Below, piece by piece: positions 27,375 to 36,286 of a stretch of DNA of 64,000 nt (its first letter is position 1; every line of letters begins with the position of its first letter). The stretch spans positions 124,001-188,000 of the forward strand of contig CAVYXF010000001.1 of NCBI GenBank assembly GCA_963772335.1, in the 5' to 3' direction. Below the pieces are notes generated by a model. It was not told the origin of the DNA, searched no databases, and saw only the letters and a list, made by a program, of their open reading frames with translations. A program made the position numbers and the translations under genes. The DNA is from CAVYXF01 sp963772335. GTDB lineage: Bacteria > Pseudomonadota > Alphaproteobacteria > Rhizobiales > Rhodomicrobiaceae.

Positions 27375-28408
27375 TCATGTTCTGGAGACGCTTCCGTTGC
27401 CAAAATTCTGACGAAAGCGCGCAAAGCGCGACGATGCCTCAAGATTGACGGCATGCGGCGGCGCTTGCCCGGTAAGAATCGCGCGCACTTGCTCGACGGT
27501 GTCGAAGGCTTGATGCTCGACCGCGCTGGGCGTTAGCCCGCCGATATGCGGCGTTGCAACGACATCGGCGCGGGCGGCCAAATCGCGGGCTTGGCATCTG
27601 ATCGGGAGCGCGGCCGACATCCATCGCGGCACCGGCAATGCACTTTGCGTTGAGCGCCGCCGTCAATGCCTGCTCATCGATGAGATTGCCACGCGACAGA
27701 TTAATGAAATAGGCATGTGGCTGCATGCGGGCGAAGGCCGCCGCGCTCATCAGGTTCTCCGTCTGCTCGGTCGCGACCGCCAGGCAGACGACGAAATCCG
27801 CCTCGCCGAGCAGCGTCTCGAATGGCACCTGCTTGATGCCGGGATCGGTGATCGTCTTATAGGGATCGTAGGCGAGGACCGTCATGCCGAAAGCGGTGGC
27901 AAGCCTCGCCAGATGCTGGCCGATCACGCCATACCCGATGATCCCGACCGATGAGCCCTGGAGCTGGCGGCCCATGCGCGCCACAGGCGCCTCGGCCCGC
28001 ACGATAGGTGCCAACCGCGGCGGAAACACTCCGCGCCAGATCGACCATCATACCGATGCCGAGTTCTGCGACCGAGGCAGCAAAGCCGGGCGTTGCCTGC
28101 GTCACCAGAATACCGTGCCGGTTCGCGGCATCCACGTCCACATTGCGGATATCGACCGCACAGCGCAGGAACGCGACGAGACTCTCGGGCGCCTGGTCGA
28201 AGAAGCTGGCCGGCCCCGGTGTCATCCGGTCGGAGATGATGACCGAGCAGCCCGCGGCATGCTTGGCGAGGGCGTTGGGGTCCAGATGCTCCGATGTAGG
28301 GTTGATCGCCACCTCGGCGATCTCTTCAAGCGCCGCCACGGCGCGCGGCCCGTAATAATTGGCCAGCATATCGGCGGTATGGCTGAGAAACACGCGGTAC
28401 CGGCTCAT
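27375..28408 (-). pseudogene. D-2-hydroxyacid dehydrogenase, two frameshifts
   Basis: Three successive minus-strand frames make one NAD-dependent D-2-hydroxyacid dehydrogenase. The N-terminal part runs to RSVSAAVGTYRAG. The middle has the nucleotide motif VGIIGYGVIGQHLARLA and the catalytic Arg in INLSRGNLIDEQAL. The C-terminus has the catalytic His in VVATPHIGGLTPSAVEHQA. Breaks are at about 27994 (extra C in a GGCCGAG context, minus strand) and about 27595 (extra A in CCAAGCC); removing one base at each gives about 340 residues. The start overlaps the regulator stop by 4 bp (ATGA type). The enzyme would reduce a 2-keto acid or oxidise a D-hydroxy acid. Confidence 0.85.
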
Positions 28409-29217
28409 GTTCGGCCTTGCTCCGGTTTTGGCGCCCGCTCGATGAGCTTGCGATAGCGGGCGAGGCTGTTCGACAGGTGGGCACGCATGACGCGCCGCGC
28501 AGCGCCGGGGTCGCGGCTGCGGATGGCCGCCGCAATGCGCCGGTGCTCGTTCTGAATAAGCATGAGATATCGGCGCTGCTCCTCCGGCGTGATCAATGCA
28601 ACACGGATGCTCTGGCGCGGAATGACATGACGGCCCAAAAATTCCAGAAGCCGGCCGAATTGCGCATTGCCCGCCGCATCGGCAATCGCGCGATGGAAGG
28701 CGAAATCCTCATTCACCGCGCTGTTGCCCCGCTCGATAGCCTGATCGATGCCGGCCAGCGCACGTTCCATGACGGCGATCTGGCGGCGACTCGCACGCTG
28801 CGCAGCAAGTGCTGAGGACTCCACCTCGAGGGCGAGACGCAGCTCCATCAAATCGAAGATATCGCCGACGGAGCCCAAATCCGCCGCATTGATCCGAAAT
28901 GGCACGCGGCTGGTATCGGCGGCGACAAAAGCGCCGGAGCCCTGGCGCGTGACGACCAGCCCTTCGGACCTCAGCGCCGCAACCGCCTCGCGAATGACCG
29001 TGCGGCTTACCCCCAGGGCGGTCATCAGTTCCCGCTCGGTTGGCAGGCGCGAACCCGGCGCAAGCCGGCCGCTCTTGATCTCGCGCGTGATCCGCTCGAC
29101 CACCTCGTCGGTCAAATTTCGCGCCGCGCCGATCGGCTGCAACAGCGCAACGTTGCCAGCGTCGCCGGACAGTGTTAGGTTCCGAAGATGTCGGGTCATC
29201 GTATAACTTGATAGCAC
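28405..29217 (-). CDS. FadR-subfamily GntR regulator
   Basis: The 270-residue protein has a GntR winged helix at about residues 38-105 (EIKSGRLAPGSRLPTERELM, GVSRTVIREAVAALRSEGLV, RQGSGAFVA). An FCD domain follows at about 118-250 (DLMELRLALEVESSALAA, NEDFAFHRAIADAAGN), with the Asp/His pattern usual for metal-assisted carboxylate binding. It is first of the regulator-dehydrogenase-decarboxylase operon and is divergent from the TRAP transporter genes. It is therefore the likely repressor of both, released by the imported acid. MTRHLRN at 29199 is an alternative start. Confidence 0.9.
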   Translation of the reverse strand: MLSSYTMTRHLRNLTLSGDAGNVALLQPIGAARNLTDEVVERITREIKSGRLAPGSRLPTERELMTALGVSRTVIREAVAALRSEGLVVTRQGSGAFVAADTSRVPFRINAADLGSVGDIFDLMELRLALEVESSALAAQRASRRQIAVMERALAGIDQAIERGNSAVNEDFAFHRAIADAAGNAQFGRLLEFLGRHVIPRQSIRVALITPEEQRRYLMLIQNEHRRIAAAIRSRDPGAARRVMRAHLSNSLARYRKLIERAPKPEQGRT

Positions 29218-29420
29218 TGCGACAGGGCAGGTTCAACTGCCTGCTGCTTTGGTGGGCAGTGCGTCAGGACGGGTATGGGCCCGAATAGGCGAGCCCCCGG
29301 CGGGTCTGCTGACCCGCGGCAGGAGTTGGGAATCGGGCAGCTTCATTTCATAAAGCAGCTCAGTCCAAGCGGGCCGCCGTTTAAAAGCGCAGCCGGAAAA
29401 CGGCTGAAGGGAGGAGCAAA
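29218..29420. promoter_or_regulatory. Divergent promoter region, regulator operon and TRAP genes
   Basis: A gap of about 200 bp between two divergent operons. It contains the small stem CGGGTC-TGCT-GACCCG at about 29297-29312. I could not identify a clear TNGTNNNACNA-type GntR operator by eye. The dctP start is preceded by GGGAGGAG. Confidence 0.4.
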
Positions 29421-30422
29421 ATGAACAGACGTGATCTATTGACGATCGGCGCAAGCCTGGCGCTCGTCATGGCGGGTGGGTTCGCCTTCACGCCGGCGCA
29501 TGCCGAGGACAAGATGGTCTTCAAGGCCTCGGACGTGCATCCGCTTGGCTATCCCACGGTCGAGGCTGTCGTGCGTATGGGCAAGAAGCTGGAGGCCGCA
29601 ACCAATGGGCGCCTCAGCATCCAGATGTACCCGTCGATGCAGCTCGGCGGCGAGAAGGAGGCGATCGAGCAGGCACAGGTCGGAGCCCTGCAGATTGCCC
29701 GCGTCAGCGTCGGCCCGATGGGGACGCTCGTGCCCGAGCTTAATGTTTTCAACCTGCCCTTCATGTTCCGCGACAATGCGCATATGGAGAAGGTTATCGA
29801 CGGGCCGATTGGCGACGAGTTGCTCAAGAAGCTCACCGACCATCCGACGGCGAACCTGATCGGCCTTTGCTGGATGAATGCAGGCACGCGCAACGTCTAT
29901 AACAGCAAGCACGCCATCAAGACCCTCGATGACCTCAAGGGCCTCAAGATCCGCATGATGGGCAACCCCGTCTTCGTCGACACCATGAACTCGCTCGGCG
30001 GCAACGGCGTGGCGATGGGCTTCGATCAGCTCATCAACGCGCTGCAGACTGGCGTCGTTGACGGTGCGGAGAATAACGAGCCTTCTTACGAGAGCGGCCA
30101 GCACTACCGCTACGCCAAGTACTATTCGAATACCGGCCACCTGATGATTCCCGAGATCCTGGTCTTCTCGAAAAAGACCTGGGAAACCCTCTCCAAGGAT
30201 GACCAGGCGCTGATCATGAAGCTTGCGAAAGAAACCCAGCAGGAGGAGCGTAAGCTCTGGTACGAGCGCGAGGAAGCCTCGCTGAAGAAGATGAAGGAAG
30301 CCGGCGTCGAGATCAACGACGTGTCCGACAAGAAGGCGTTCCAGGATGCGGTCAAGCCGGTCTGGGATAAATACGGCGCTCAGCTGGCACCTCTGATCAA
30401 GCGCATCCAAGACGTGCAATAA
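29421..30422 (+). CDS. dctP: TRAP transporter solute-binding protein (DctP family)
   Basis: The 333-residue periplasmic protein has a signal MNRRDLLTIGASLALVMAGG with an RR motif (possibly Tat) and cleavage near AHAED. DctP features are visible: KLEAATNGRLSIQMYPSMQL and the family segment LKGLKIRMMGNPVFVDTMNSLGG, where the Arg binds the ligand carboxylate, then ALQTGVVDGAENNEPSYES. It binds an organic acid, probably a 2-keto, hydroxy or sugar acid, and passes it to the DctQM membrane pair that follows. A GGGAGGAG site precedes the ATG. Confidence 0.94.
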   Translation: MNRRDLLTIGASLALVMAGGFAFTPAHAEDKMVFKASDVHPLGYPTVEAVVRMGKKLEAATNGRLSIQMYPSMQLGGEKEAIEQAQVGALQIARVSVGPMGTLVPELNVFNLPFMFRDNAHMEKVIDGPIGDELLKKLTDHPTANLIGLCWMNAGTRNVYNSKHAIKTLDDLKGLKIRMMGNPVFVDTMNSLGGNGVAMGFDQLINALQTGVVDGAENNEPSYESGQHYRYAKYYSNTGHLMIPEILVFSKKTWETLSKDDQALIMKLAKETQQEERKLWYEREEASLKKMKEAGVEINDVSDKKAFQDAVKPVWDKYGAQLAPLIKRIQDVQ

Positions 30423-30450
30423 AGCACACTTCAAGACAACGTAAGCGGAC

Positions 30451-30476
30451 CAGCCGGCTCATTCACGAGCCGGCTG
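30451..30476 (+). terminator. Hairpin after dctP
   Basis: A perfect 10-bp stem, CAGCCGGCTC and GAGCCGGCTG, with a 6-nt loop sits between dctP and dctQ. No T-run follows. It resembles stabilising or attenuating hairpins that raise binding-protein expression above that of the permease genes. Confidence 0.5.
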
Positions 30477-30512
30477 AGTCCTCATGCGCGGCAAGAAAAG
30501 GGCTGAAAGCAC

Positions 30513-31031
30513 ATGTTGGCGCAATACGTTCGGCTAATGAATGGCGTTCAAAGGCTCTGCATGGTGATGGCTGGGACCTGTCTGGTCATCATCACCGTCA
30601 TTATTCCCTTGGGTGTCTTCACGCGCTACGTGCTCAACGACGCCCTGTCATGGCCCGAGCCGATGGCCGTGCTCTTGATGATCTGGTTCTCCTTTCTCTC
30701 TGCCGCGATCTGCTACCGCGAGAACCTGCATATCGCCGTCGGCGTGCTGCCGAGCCTCCTCGCTGGCGCCCCACGCATCCTGCTGGGCTGGTTCGTCGAG
30801 CTGTGCATGTTCGCGATCAGCATCTTTATGCTGTATTACGGCGTGAAGCTGGTGCACACCACCTGGTTCCAGTCGATTGCCGAATTCCCGCTGGTCTCGA
30901 CCGGCATGTCTTATCTCCCGGTGCCGATCGGCGGCGCGATTATCACGTTGTTTGCGATCGAGCGTCTTTGGACCGGGCGCTTTTTCGAACGGCCTGAGAG
31001 CGACGACATCGCGCCCGTTTCGACCGAATAG
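30513..31031 (+). CDS. dctQ: TRAP transporter small permease (DctQ family)
   Basis: The 172-residue protein has four predicted spans, at about residues 18-42, 50-70, 90-112 and 128-150. It shows the DctQ pattern RYVLNDALSWPEPMAVLLMIW with the conserved Trp/Glu region. It forms the inner-membrane pair with the large permease, which starts 16 bp downstream. The start at 30513 is an ATG after GCTGAAAGCAC, with only a weak ribosome binding site. This may lower its yield relative to dctP. Confidence 0.92.
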   Translation: MLAQYVRLMNGVQRLCMVMAGTCLVIITVIIPLGVFTRYVLNDALSWPEPMAVLLMIWFSFLSAAICYRENLHIAVGVLPSLLAGAPRILLGWFVELCMFAISIFMLYYGVKLVHTTWFQSIAEFPLVSTGMSYLPVPIGGAIITLFAIERLWTGRFFERPESDDIAPVSTE

Positions 31032-31046
31032 CGGGAAGGCTCTGAT

Positions 31047-32330
31047 ATGGAAGTGCTGGTGCTCATCGGCGGCTTCACGGTGCTCTGCATGCTCGGCGTG
31101 CCGGTGGCCTATTCGCTTGGGCTCGGGGCGATCCTCGCGGCGCTCTGGATCGACCTCCCCCTCGAAGCCGTCATGCTGAAGGTCTCCGACGGTACTGACG
31201 ATTTCGCGCTGCTGGCCATTCCGTTCTTCATTCTGGCGGGCGGGATCATGGCCGAAGGGGGAATGGCCGAGCGCCTGGTCAACCTCGCCAAGATCTTTGT
31301 CGGCTGGATCAGAGGCGGGCTCGCTCTGGTCAATATCCTTGCCTCGACATTCTTCGGCTGCATCTCCGGCTCGTCGGTTGCCGATACGGCCTCGATCGGC
31401 TCGGTGATGATCCCGCAGATGGTCAAGAACGGCTATCCGCGGCTGTTCGCCGTTAACGTCACAGTAGCCGGCTCACTGCAGCCGCTGCTGATCCCGCCGT
31501 CGCACAATGCGGTGATCTATTCGCTGGCCGCGGGCGGCTCGATCTCCGTCGCGCACCTCTTCATTGCCGGCGTGCTGCCTGGCGTGCTGCTTGGTTTCTC
31601 GCTGATGGCGCTCTGCCTGATCATCGCCCGCCGGCAGAACTTTCCGAAAGGCGAATCCGTACCCTTCCGGCAGGCGGTCAAGATCGTGCTCGAGGCGTTC
31701 TGGGGCCTGCTGACGGTGTTCATCATTCTTGGCGGCATTCTGAGCGGGATATTCACCCCCACGGAATTGGCCGCCGTCGCCTGCGTCTACGCCTTTTGCG
31801 TGACGATGTTCATCTACCGCGACTATAAATGGAGCGAGCTGCCGATCATGGTCGGGCGGGTGGTTCGCACCGTCGGCATGGTGATGATCATGATCGGCTT
31901 CTCGGTGGCGTTCGGCTACATGATGGCGATCATGCGGGTCCCGGCCGTGGCCTCGGATTTCTTCCTGTCCGTCGCCGACGACAAATACACGCTTCTTGCG
32001 CTGATCAACGTTCTGCTCCTGGTGCTGGGCACGTTTATGGACCTGGCGCCGATGCTGCTGATCTGCACACCGATTTTCCTGCCGATCGTTACCAAATTCG
32101 GCATCGACCCTGTGCATTTCGGCATCATCATGATCCTGAACCTCGGCATTGGCCTGCTGACGCCGCCAGTCGGCCCGACGCTCGCGGTCGGCTGCGCCAT
32201 CGGCAAGGTCAGCATGGAGGCCGTGTCGAAGAGCATCATGGTGTTCTACATCCCCATGCTCATCGTGCTGGCGCTCGTCACCTACATACCGGCGCTGACG
32301 CTGTGGCTGCCACGGCTGCTGCTGCATTAA
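31047..32330 (+). CDS. dctM: TRAP transporter large permease (DctM family)
   Basis: The 427-residue protein has about 12 membrane spans with the DctM hallmarks. These are AIPFFILAGGIMAEGGMAERL, the SGSSVADTASIGSVMIPQM ion-binding region, and LLTPPVGPTLAVGCAIGKVS in the second repeat. It is the Na+/H+-coupled translocation subunit. The operon dctPQM is complete. The length is standard. Confidence 0.95.
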   Translation: MEVLVLIGGFTVLCMLGVPVAYSLGLGAILAALWIDLPLEAVMLKVSDGTDDFALLAIPFFILAGGIMAEGGMAERLVNLAKIFVGWIRGGLALVNILASTFFGCISGSSVADTASIGSVMIPQMVKNGYPRLFAVNVTVAGSLQPLLIPPSHNAVIYSLAAGGSISVAHLFIAGVLPGVLLGFSLMALCLIIARRQNFPKGESVPFRQAVKIVLEAFWGLLTVFIILGGILSGIFTPTELAAVACVYAFCVTMFIYRDYKWSELPIMVGRVVRTVGMVMIMIGFSVAFGYMMAIMRVPAVASDFFLSVADDKYTLLALINVLLLVLGTFMDLAPMLLICTPIFLPIVTKFGIDPVHFGIIMILNLGIGLLTPPVGPTLAVGCAIGKVSMEAVSKSIMVFYIPMLIVLALVTYIPALTLWLPRLLLH

Positions 32331-32345
32331 GGGGGAATGTAGCGG

Positions 32346-32930
32346 TCAAGCGGCGCGCCGGCCGAGCTCGCGTACGGCGTCCAGTCGCTTTGCCGCGTTA
32401 CCGCCTCGGGCATCTCCAATCATGCCGAACAGCGTCCGTTTCACTGGGTTGATACCGACGAAGCCGAGGACATTGCGCTCCAGATTCCTCACGCCGTGCG
32501 CGCCGTACCACCAGCGGTAAAAGAAGGCGGGCATGCCCATGGTCACGATCACCCGGCAGGAGCGCCCCTTGAGCAGCTTCTTGGGAAAGCCCTTTTTCTG
32601 ATAGGCAAAGGCCACACCGGGACGCAGTAGCTGTTCGAGGAGGCCCTTGAGGAGCGCCGGCATCGTGCCCAACCAAAGCGGGAAGATGATCACGATGTGA
32701 TCGGCGGCGAGGATCGCATCGCGCGCATCGCTGAGAGTCTCCGGCAGCGCGCCATGCTCGAACTCTGCCTGGTTCCGCAACAGCGGAAAATTGAGCCCGG
32801 CGACTTCGATCCGCCTCACCTCATGAGCGGCGGAATGCGCGCCATCGGCGTAAGCGTCGGCAAGCGCATGGCAAAAGTGAGTGCCGGCCGGGTCAGGATG
32901 ACCCTGAATAATGGTAATACGCCGTGCCAT
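32346..32930 (-). CDS. NAD(P)H-quinone reductase-like flavodoxin-fold protein
   Basis: The 194-residue protein has the flavodoxin-like fold of the NQO1/KefF/MdaB group. It begins ITIIQGHPDPAGTHFCHALA, where the phosphate-binding loop for FMN or FAD is seen, has IIFPLWLGTMPALLKGLLEQ, and ends with a Gly-rich helix. Such enzymes reduce quinones by two electrons and limit radical formation. The start at 32930 (MARRITIIQ) has CAGGAG 9 bp upstream; ATG 32939 is an alternative. It is convergent with dctM and divergent from hsp20, sharing the region that contains a FixK/FNR box. Confidence 0.85.
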   Translation of the reverse strand: MARRITIIQGHPDPAGTHFCHALADAYADGAHSAAHEVRRIEVAGLNFPLLRNQAEFEHGALPETLSDARDAILAADHIVIIFPLWLGTMPALLKGLLEQLLRPGVAFAYQKKGFPKKLLKGRSCRVIVTMGMPAFFYRWWYGAHGVRNLERNVLGFVGINPVKRTLFGMIGDARGGNAAKRLDAVRELGRRAA

Positions 32931-33261
32931 CCGCTTCATCTCCTGGTCGCTTCGGCGGCAGCCAGGCCGGAGCCGCGCCACCCTCGGAGGGTTGAACCGG
33001 AAGACCGGCGTTGCGGCATTGACCCAAATCATGGCTTGGGCCGCGCAAAAGAGCTGAGGCTTTGCGATGCGGCTCTCGCTCCGCAATTTCGGTCGCCCGG
33101 TGTCAAGTTGCAGACGCTCCCGCGGTAGCGGCCAAGTCTGCGCCATCTCCTCATGAAGTTGCCGATCAGAAATCTTGACGCGGATCAATGGCGCGCAAAT
33201 AAATCGCTCCCATCTCTAATGCAGCGACAATTCTGCCGCATGCACAAGAGGAGAGACTATC
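32931..33261. promoter_or_regulatory. Divergent promoter region, quinone reductase and hsp20
   Basis: No gene seen. It contains the FixK/FNR box described separately and a possible sigma70 promoter for hsp20, TTGACG (33175-33180), 17-bp spacer, AATAAA (33198-33203). The -35 overlaps the box. Confidence 0.4.
33175..33188 (+). promoter_or_regulatory. FixK/FNR-type box upstream of hsp20
   Basis: TTGACGCGGATCAA fits TTGA(T/C)-N4-ATCAA with the second half perfect and the first half TTGAC. It lies 73 bp before the hsp20 ATG and 244 bp before the quinone reductase start. It overlaps the candidate -35, so it could also act as a repressor site. Confidence 0.5.
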
Positions 33262-33792
33262 ATGGCTGAATCTTCGCGTGATGCTCCTGCCAAACAAGAA
33301 AAGTCTGGTGAGGCGCCGCGGCCGCTCGAGCCGGTCGACAATCTCCGGCGCGAAATGGATCGGGCTTTCAGTGCATTCCGCCGCAACTTCTGGGGTTCGG
33401 CATTCGGCCGCTCAATGATGGACATGGAGCCGTTCTGGCGTCGGGAGGGATCCTGGTCGATGACTCCGGCCGTCGACATCGTCGACAAGGGCAGTCATTT
33501 CGAGGTCCACGCTGAACTGCCGGGCATGGACGCCGAGGACATCGACGTTAATTTTGCCGATGGCACGCTGACGATCAAGGGTGAGAAGAAAGACGAGAAG
33601 GAAGAGAAGAAGGAGGATTACTATCTCTCCGAGCGCCGGCATGGCTCCTTCCAACGCTCCTTCGTCGTGCCGCAGGGTGTCGATCCGGACAAGATCGATG
33701 CCAGCTTCAAGAACGGCGTGCTGACGGTAACACTCGCCAAACGGCCTGAAGCTACACAGAACGCCAAGAAAATCGACATCAAAGCCGGCTAA
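33262..33792 (+). CDS. Hsp20/alpha-crystallin small heat-shock protein
   Basis: The 176-residue holdase chaperone has its alpha-crystallin domain at about residues 70-165. It begins TPAVDIVDKGSHFEVHAELPG, continues VNFADGTLTIKGEKKDEKEE and ends KNGVLTVTLAKRPE, with the GVLTV core. A short N-terminal arm with RRNFWGSAFG precedes it. It binds unfolding proteins in the cytosol without ATP. A ribosome binding site, AGAGGAGAG, precedes the ATG. Sequences like HspC2 of hypoxia or stress islands are close in form. A FixK/FNR-like box upstream suggests induction at low oxygen. Confidence 0.94.
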   Translation: MAESSRDAPAKQEKSGEAPRPLEPVDNLRREMDRAFSAFRRNFWGSAFGRSMMDMEPFWRREGSWSMTPAVDIVDKGSHFEVHAELPGMDAEDIDVNFADGTLTIKGEKKDEKEEKKEDYYLSERRHGSFQRSFVVPQGVDPDKIDASFKNGVLTVTLAKRPEATQNAKKIDIKAG

Positions 33793-33809
33793 CAGCCTGG
33801 CAATTGCGG

Positions 33810-33850
33810 GCGGCTGCCGGCTCAAACGCCGGCCGCCGCTTTGATTTTGT
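33810..33850 (+). terminator. Rho-independent terminator after hsp20
   Basis: A 12-bp stem with one mismatch, GCGGCTGCCGGC and GCCGGCCGCCGC, loop TCAAAC, followed by TTTGATTTTGT. It separates hsp20 from the convergent ppsA and could serve both. Confidence 0.75.
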
Positions 33851-33892
33851 CTTCTGCTTGCCCTCTGCGATTCGGTGGAAGCGGCGCCAAAC

Positions 33893-36286
33893 TCACTTCG
33901 TCTGTTCTGCCTCGGCGACATTGGTCTTCACGGCGACGAAACTGTCCGGGCTCACCGATATGGAATCAATGCCGCAGCGCACGAGGAATTGTGCGAACGC
34001 GGGATCATCGCTCGGCGCCTGACCGCACAGGCCAATCTTAACGCCGGCTTCGCGTGCCTCGCGGATCACCCGCTCGATCATCCATTTGACCGCCTCGTCG
34101 CGCTCGTCGAACAGCGCAGCGAGTGCCTCCGAATCCCGGTCGACGCCGAGAGTCAGCTGGGTGAGGTCGTTGCTGCCGATCGAGAAGCCATCGAAGCGTT
34201 CGGCGAACTGCCTGGCGAGGATGACGTTCGAGGGCACCTCGCACATCACATAGACTTGCAGGCCCTTCTCGCCGCGCTTGAGTCCATTCTCTGCCATAAC
34301 GGCGAGGACCCGGTCCGCCTCGCCGACCGACCGACAAAACGGGATCATTGGGATGACATTGGTGAAGCCGAGCGTCTCGCGCAGGCGCAGGATGGCGCGG
34401 CACTCCAGCGCAAAGCCCTCGCGGTAGCGCGGCGAGTAATAGCGCGAGGCGCCGCGGAAGCCGATCATCGGGTTCTCTTCCTTCGGCTCAAATTCCGCCC
34501 CGCCGACGAGGCCGGCATATTCATTGGTCTTGAAGTCGCTCATCCGGACGATTACGGGCTTTGGGAATTGCGAGGCGGCAATCCGCGCCAGGCCGCGGGC
34601 CAGGCGGTCGACGAAATATTCCGGCTTGTCGTCATAGCCGGCTGTCAGCTCGGCGATCGCCGCTTTAGCATCCTCGTCCTTCAGCTCGTTGAAGCGCACC
34701 AGCGCCATCGGGTGCACTTTGACGTGGTTGGAGACCACGAATTCCATGCGCGCTAGGCCCACGCCATCGGACGGCAGCCGCCACCAGCGGAAGGCTGCCG
34801 CCGGGTTGGCCATGTTCAGCATGACCTTGGTGCGCGTCTGCGGGACGGCATCGAGGCTCAGCTCTTCGACTTTGTATTCGGCGCAGCCCTCATAGACATA
34901 GCCCTCGCTGCCTTCCGCGCAGGAGACCGTCACCTCCTGCTCATCGTGCAGCACATGGGTCGCCTCGCCCGTGCCGACCACCGCCGGCAGGCCAAGCTCT
35001 CGGCTGACGATCGCCGCATGGGAGGTGCGCCCGCCATGGTCGGTGATGATCGCCGCGGCCCGTTTCATGATCGGCACCCAGTCGGGATCTGTTGTGCCGG
35101 TAACCAGGATCGAGCCGTCGACGAAACGGCTGATATCCTTAGCGCTCTCGATCAGACACACGCGACCCGTCACCACTGCATTGCCGATGCTGAGGCCCGT
35201 AAGCAGATTCTTACCTTTCGAGGTGATGCGATAGGAGCGCAGCGCTGCATCGCTCTGGCGCGACTGCACCGTCTCGGGCCGGGCCTGCACGATGAAAATC
35301 TCGCCGGTCTCGCCGTCTTTGGCCCATTCCATGTCCATCGGACAGCCGTAATGCTGCTCGATCAGCGCCGCCCAGCGCGCCAGCTTGACGATTTCTTCGT
35401 CGGCGAGAACGAAACTCGTGCGCTCGCGTTTCGAGGTCGGCACATTGCGGGTGGTGCGCTCGCCCTCGGCCGCATAAATCATCTTCAGCGCCTTAGCGCC
35501 GAGCTTCTTCTCAACGATCGGAACGCGCGCCGGCTCATTGAGGAGCGGCTTGAAAACCTGATATTCGTCCGGGTCGACCGAACCCTGCACGACGTTTTCG
35601 CCAAGTCCCCATGCGGCATCGATCAGCACCACGTCCGGAAAGCCGGTTTCGGTGTCGATCGAAAACATCACGCCCGAGCCGCCGAGATCGGAGCGCACCA
35701 TGCGCTGCACCCCGACCGAGAGCGCGACTTTCAGGTGATCGAAGCCTTTGACCTGGCGATAGCTGATGGCCCGGTCGGTGAACAGCGAGGCATAGCAGCG
35801 CCTGCAGGCATCAAGCAGCGCTTCCTCGCCTCTGATGTTCAGGAAGGTCTCCTGCTGGCCGGCAAAGCTGGCGTCGGGCAAGTCTTCGGCGGTTGCGCTG
35901 GAGCGCACGGCGACGTCCACGTTGGCCTTCCCCGCTCTCTTGCAAAGCTCACGATAGGCTGCCTTGATATCCGCTGCGATCTCGGCCGGCCAGTCTCCCC
36001 AGACAATTTGCCGGCGGATTGCCTGGCCTGCTTCGGCAAGCGTGGACTTGCCGGAGGCGAGATGGGCGAGAGCGACAGCAATGGTCTCGCGCAGGCCGTT
36101 CTCGTCGATAAACCGCCAATAGGCATCAGCCGTGGTAGCAAATCCTGGCGGCACGCTGACGCCCTTGCTGCCGAGATTGCGGACCATCTCACCAAGCGAG
36201 GAATTCTTGCCGCCGACCCGGGCGACATCGCCGCGCGCAAGATCCTCGAACCACAACACGCCTGATGCTGGATTGCTCATCTTCAT
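33893..36286 (-). CDS. ppsA: Phosphoenolpyruvate synthase
   Basis: This enzyme makes PEP from pyruvate and ATP, with AMP and phosphate as by-products, for gluconeogenesis. The 797-residue protein has an N-terminal ATP-grasp-like domain (GGKNSSLGEMVRNLGSKGV, VAVRSSATAEDLPDASFAGQ). The swivelling phospho-His domain carries DHGGRTSHAAIVSRELGLPA with the catalytic His. The C-terminal PEP/pyruvate barrel ends with GSNDLTQLTLGVDRD and GLCGQAPSD with the catalytic Cys. The start is placed at 36286 or 36280 (MKMSNPASG) after AAGGGAT; upstream in-frame sequence is non-homologous. Its neighbours hsp20 and the fusion kinase suggest a stress or low-oxygen cluster. Confidence 0.95.
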   Translation of the reverse strand: MKMSNPASGVLWFEDLARGDVARVGGKNSSLGEMVRNLGSKGVSVPPGFATTADAYWRFIDENGLRETIAVALAHLASGKSTLAEAGQAIRRQIVWGDWPAEIAADIKAAYRELCKRAGKANVDVAVRSSATAEDLPDASFAGQQETFLNIRGEEALLDACRRCYASLFTDRAISYRQVKGFDHLKVALSVGVQRMVRSDLGGSGVMFSIDTETGFPDVVLIDAAWGLGENVVQGSVDPDEYQVFKPLLNEPARVPIVEKKLGAKALKMIYAAEGERTTRNVPTSKRERTSFVLADEEIVKLARWAALIEQHYGCPMDMEWAKDGETGEIFIVQARPETVQSRQSDAALRSYRITSKGKNLLTGLSIGNAVVTGRVCLIESAKDISRFVDGSILVTGTTDPDWVPIMKRAAAIITDHGGRTSHAAIVSRELGLPAVVGTGEATHVLHDEQEVTVSCAEGSEGYVYEGCAEYKVEELSLDAVPQTRTKVMLNMANPAAAFRWWRLPSDGVGLARMEFVVSNHVKVHPMALVRFNELKDEDAKAAIAELTAGYDDKPEYFVDRLARGLARIAASQFPKPVIVRMSDFKTNEYAGLVGGAEFEPKEENPMIGFRGASRYYSPRYREGFALECRAILRLRETLGFTNVIPMIPFCRSVGEADRVLAVMAENGLKRGEKGLQVYVMCEVPSNVILARQFAERFDGFSIGSNDLTQLTLGVDRDSEALAALFDERDEAVKWMIERVIREAREAGVKIGLCGQAPSDDPAFAQFLVRCGIDSISVSPDSFVAVKTNVAEAEQTK

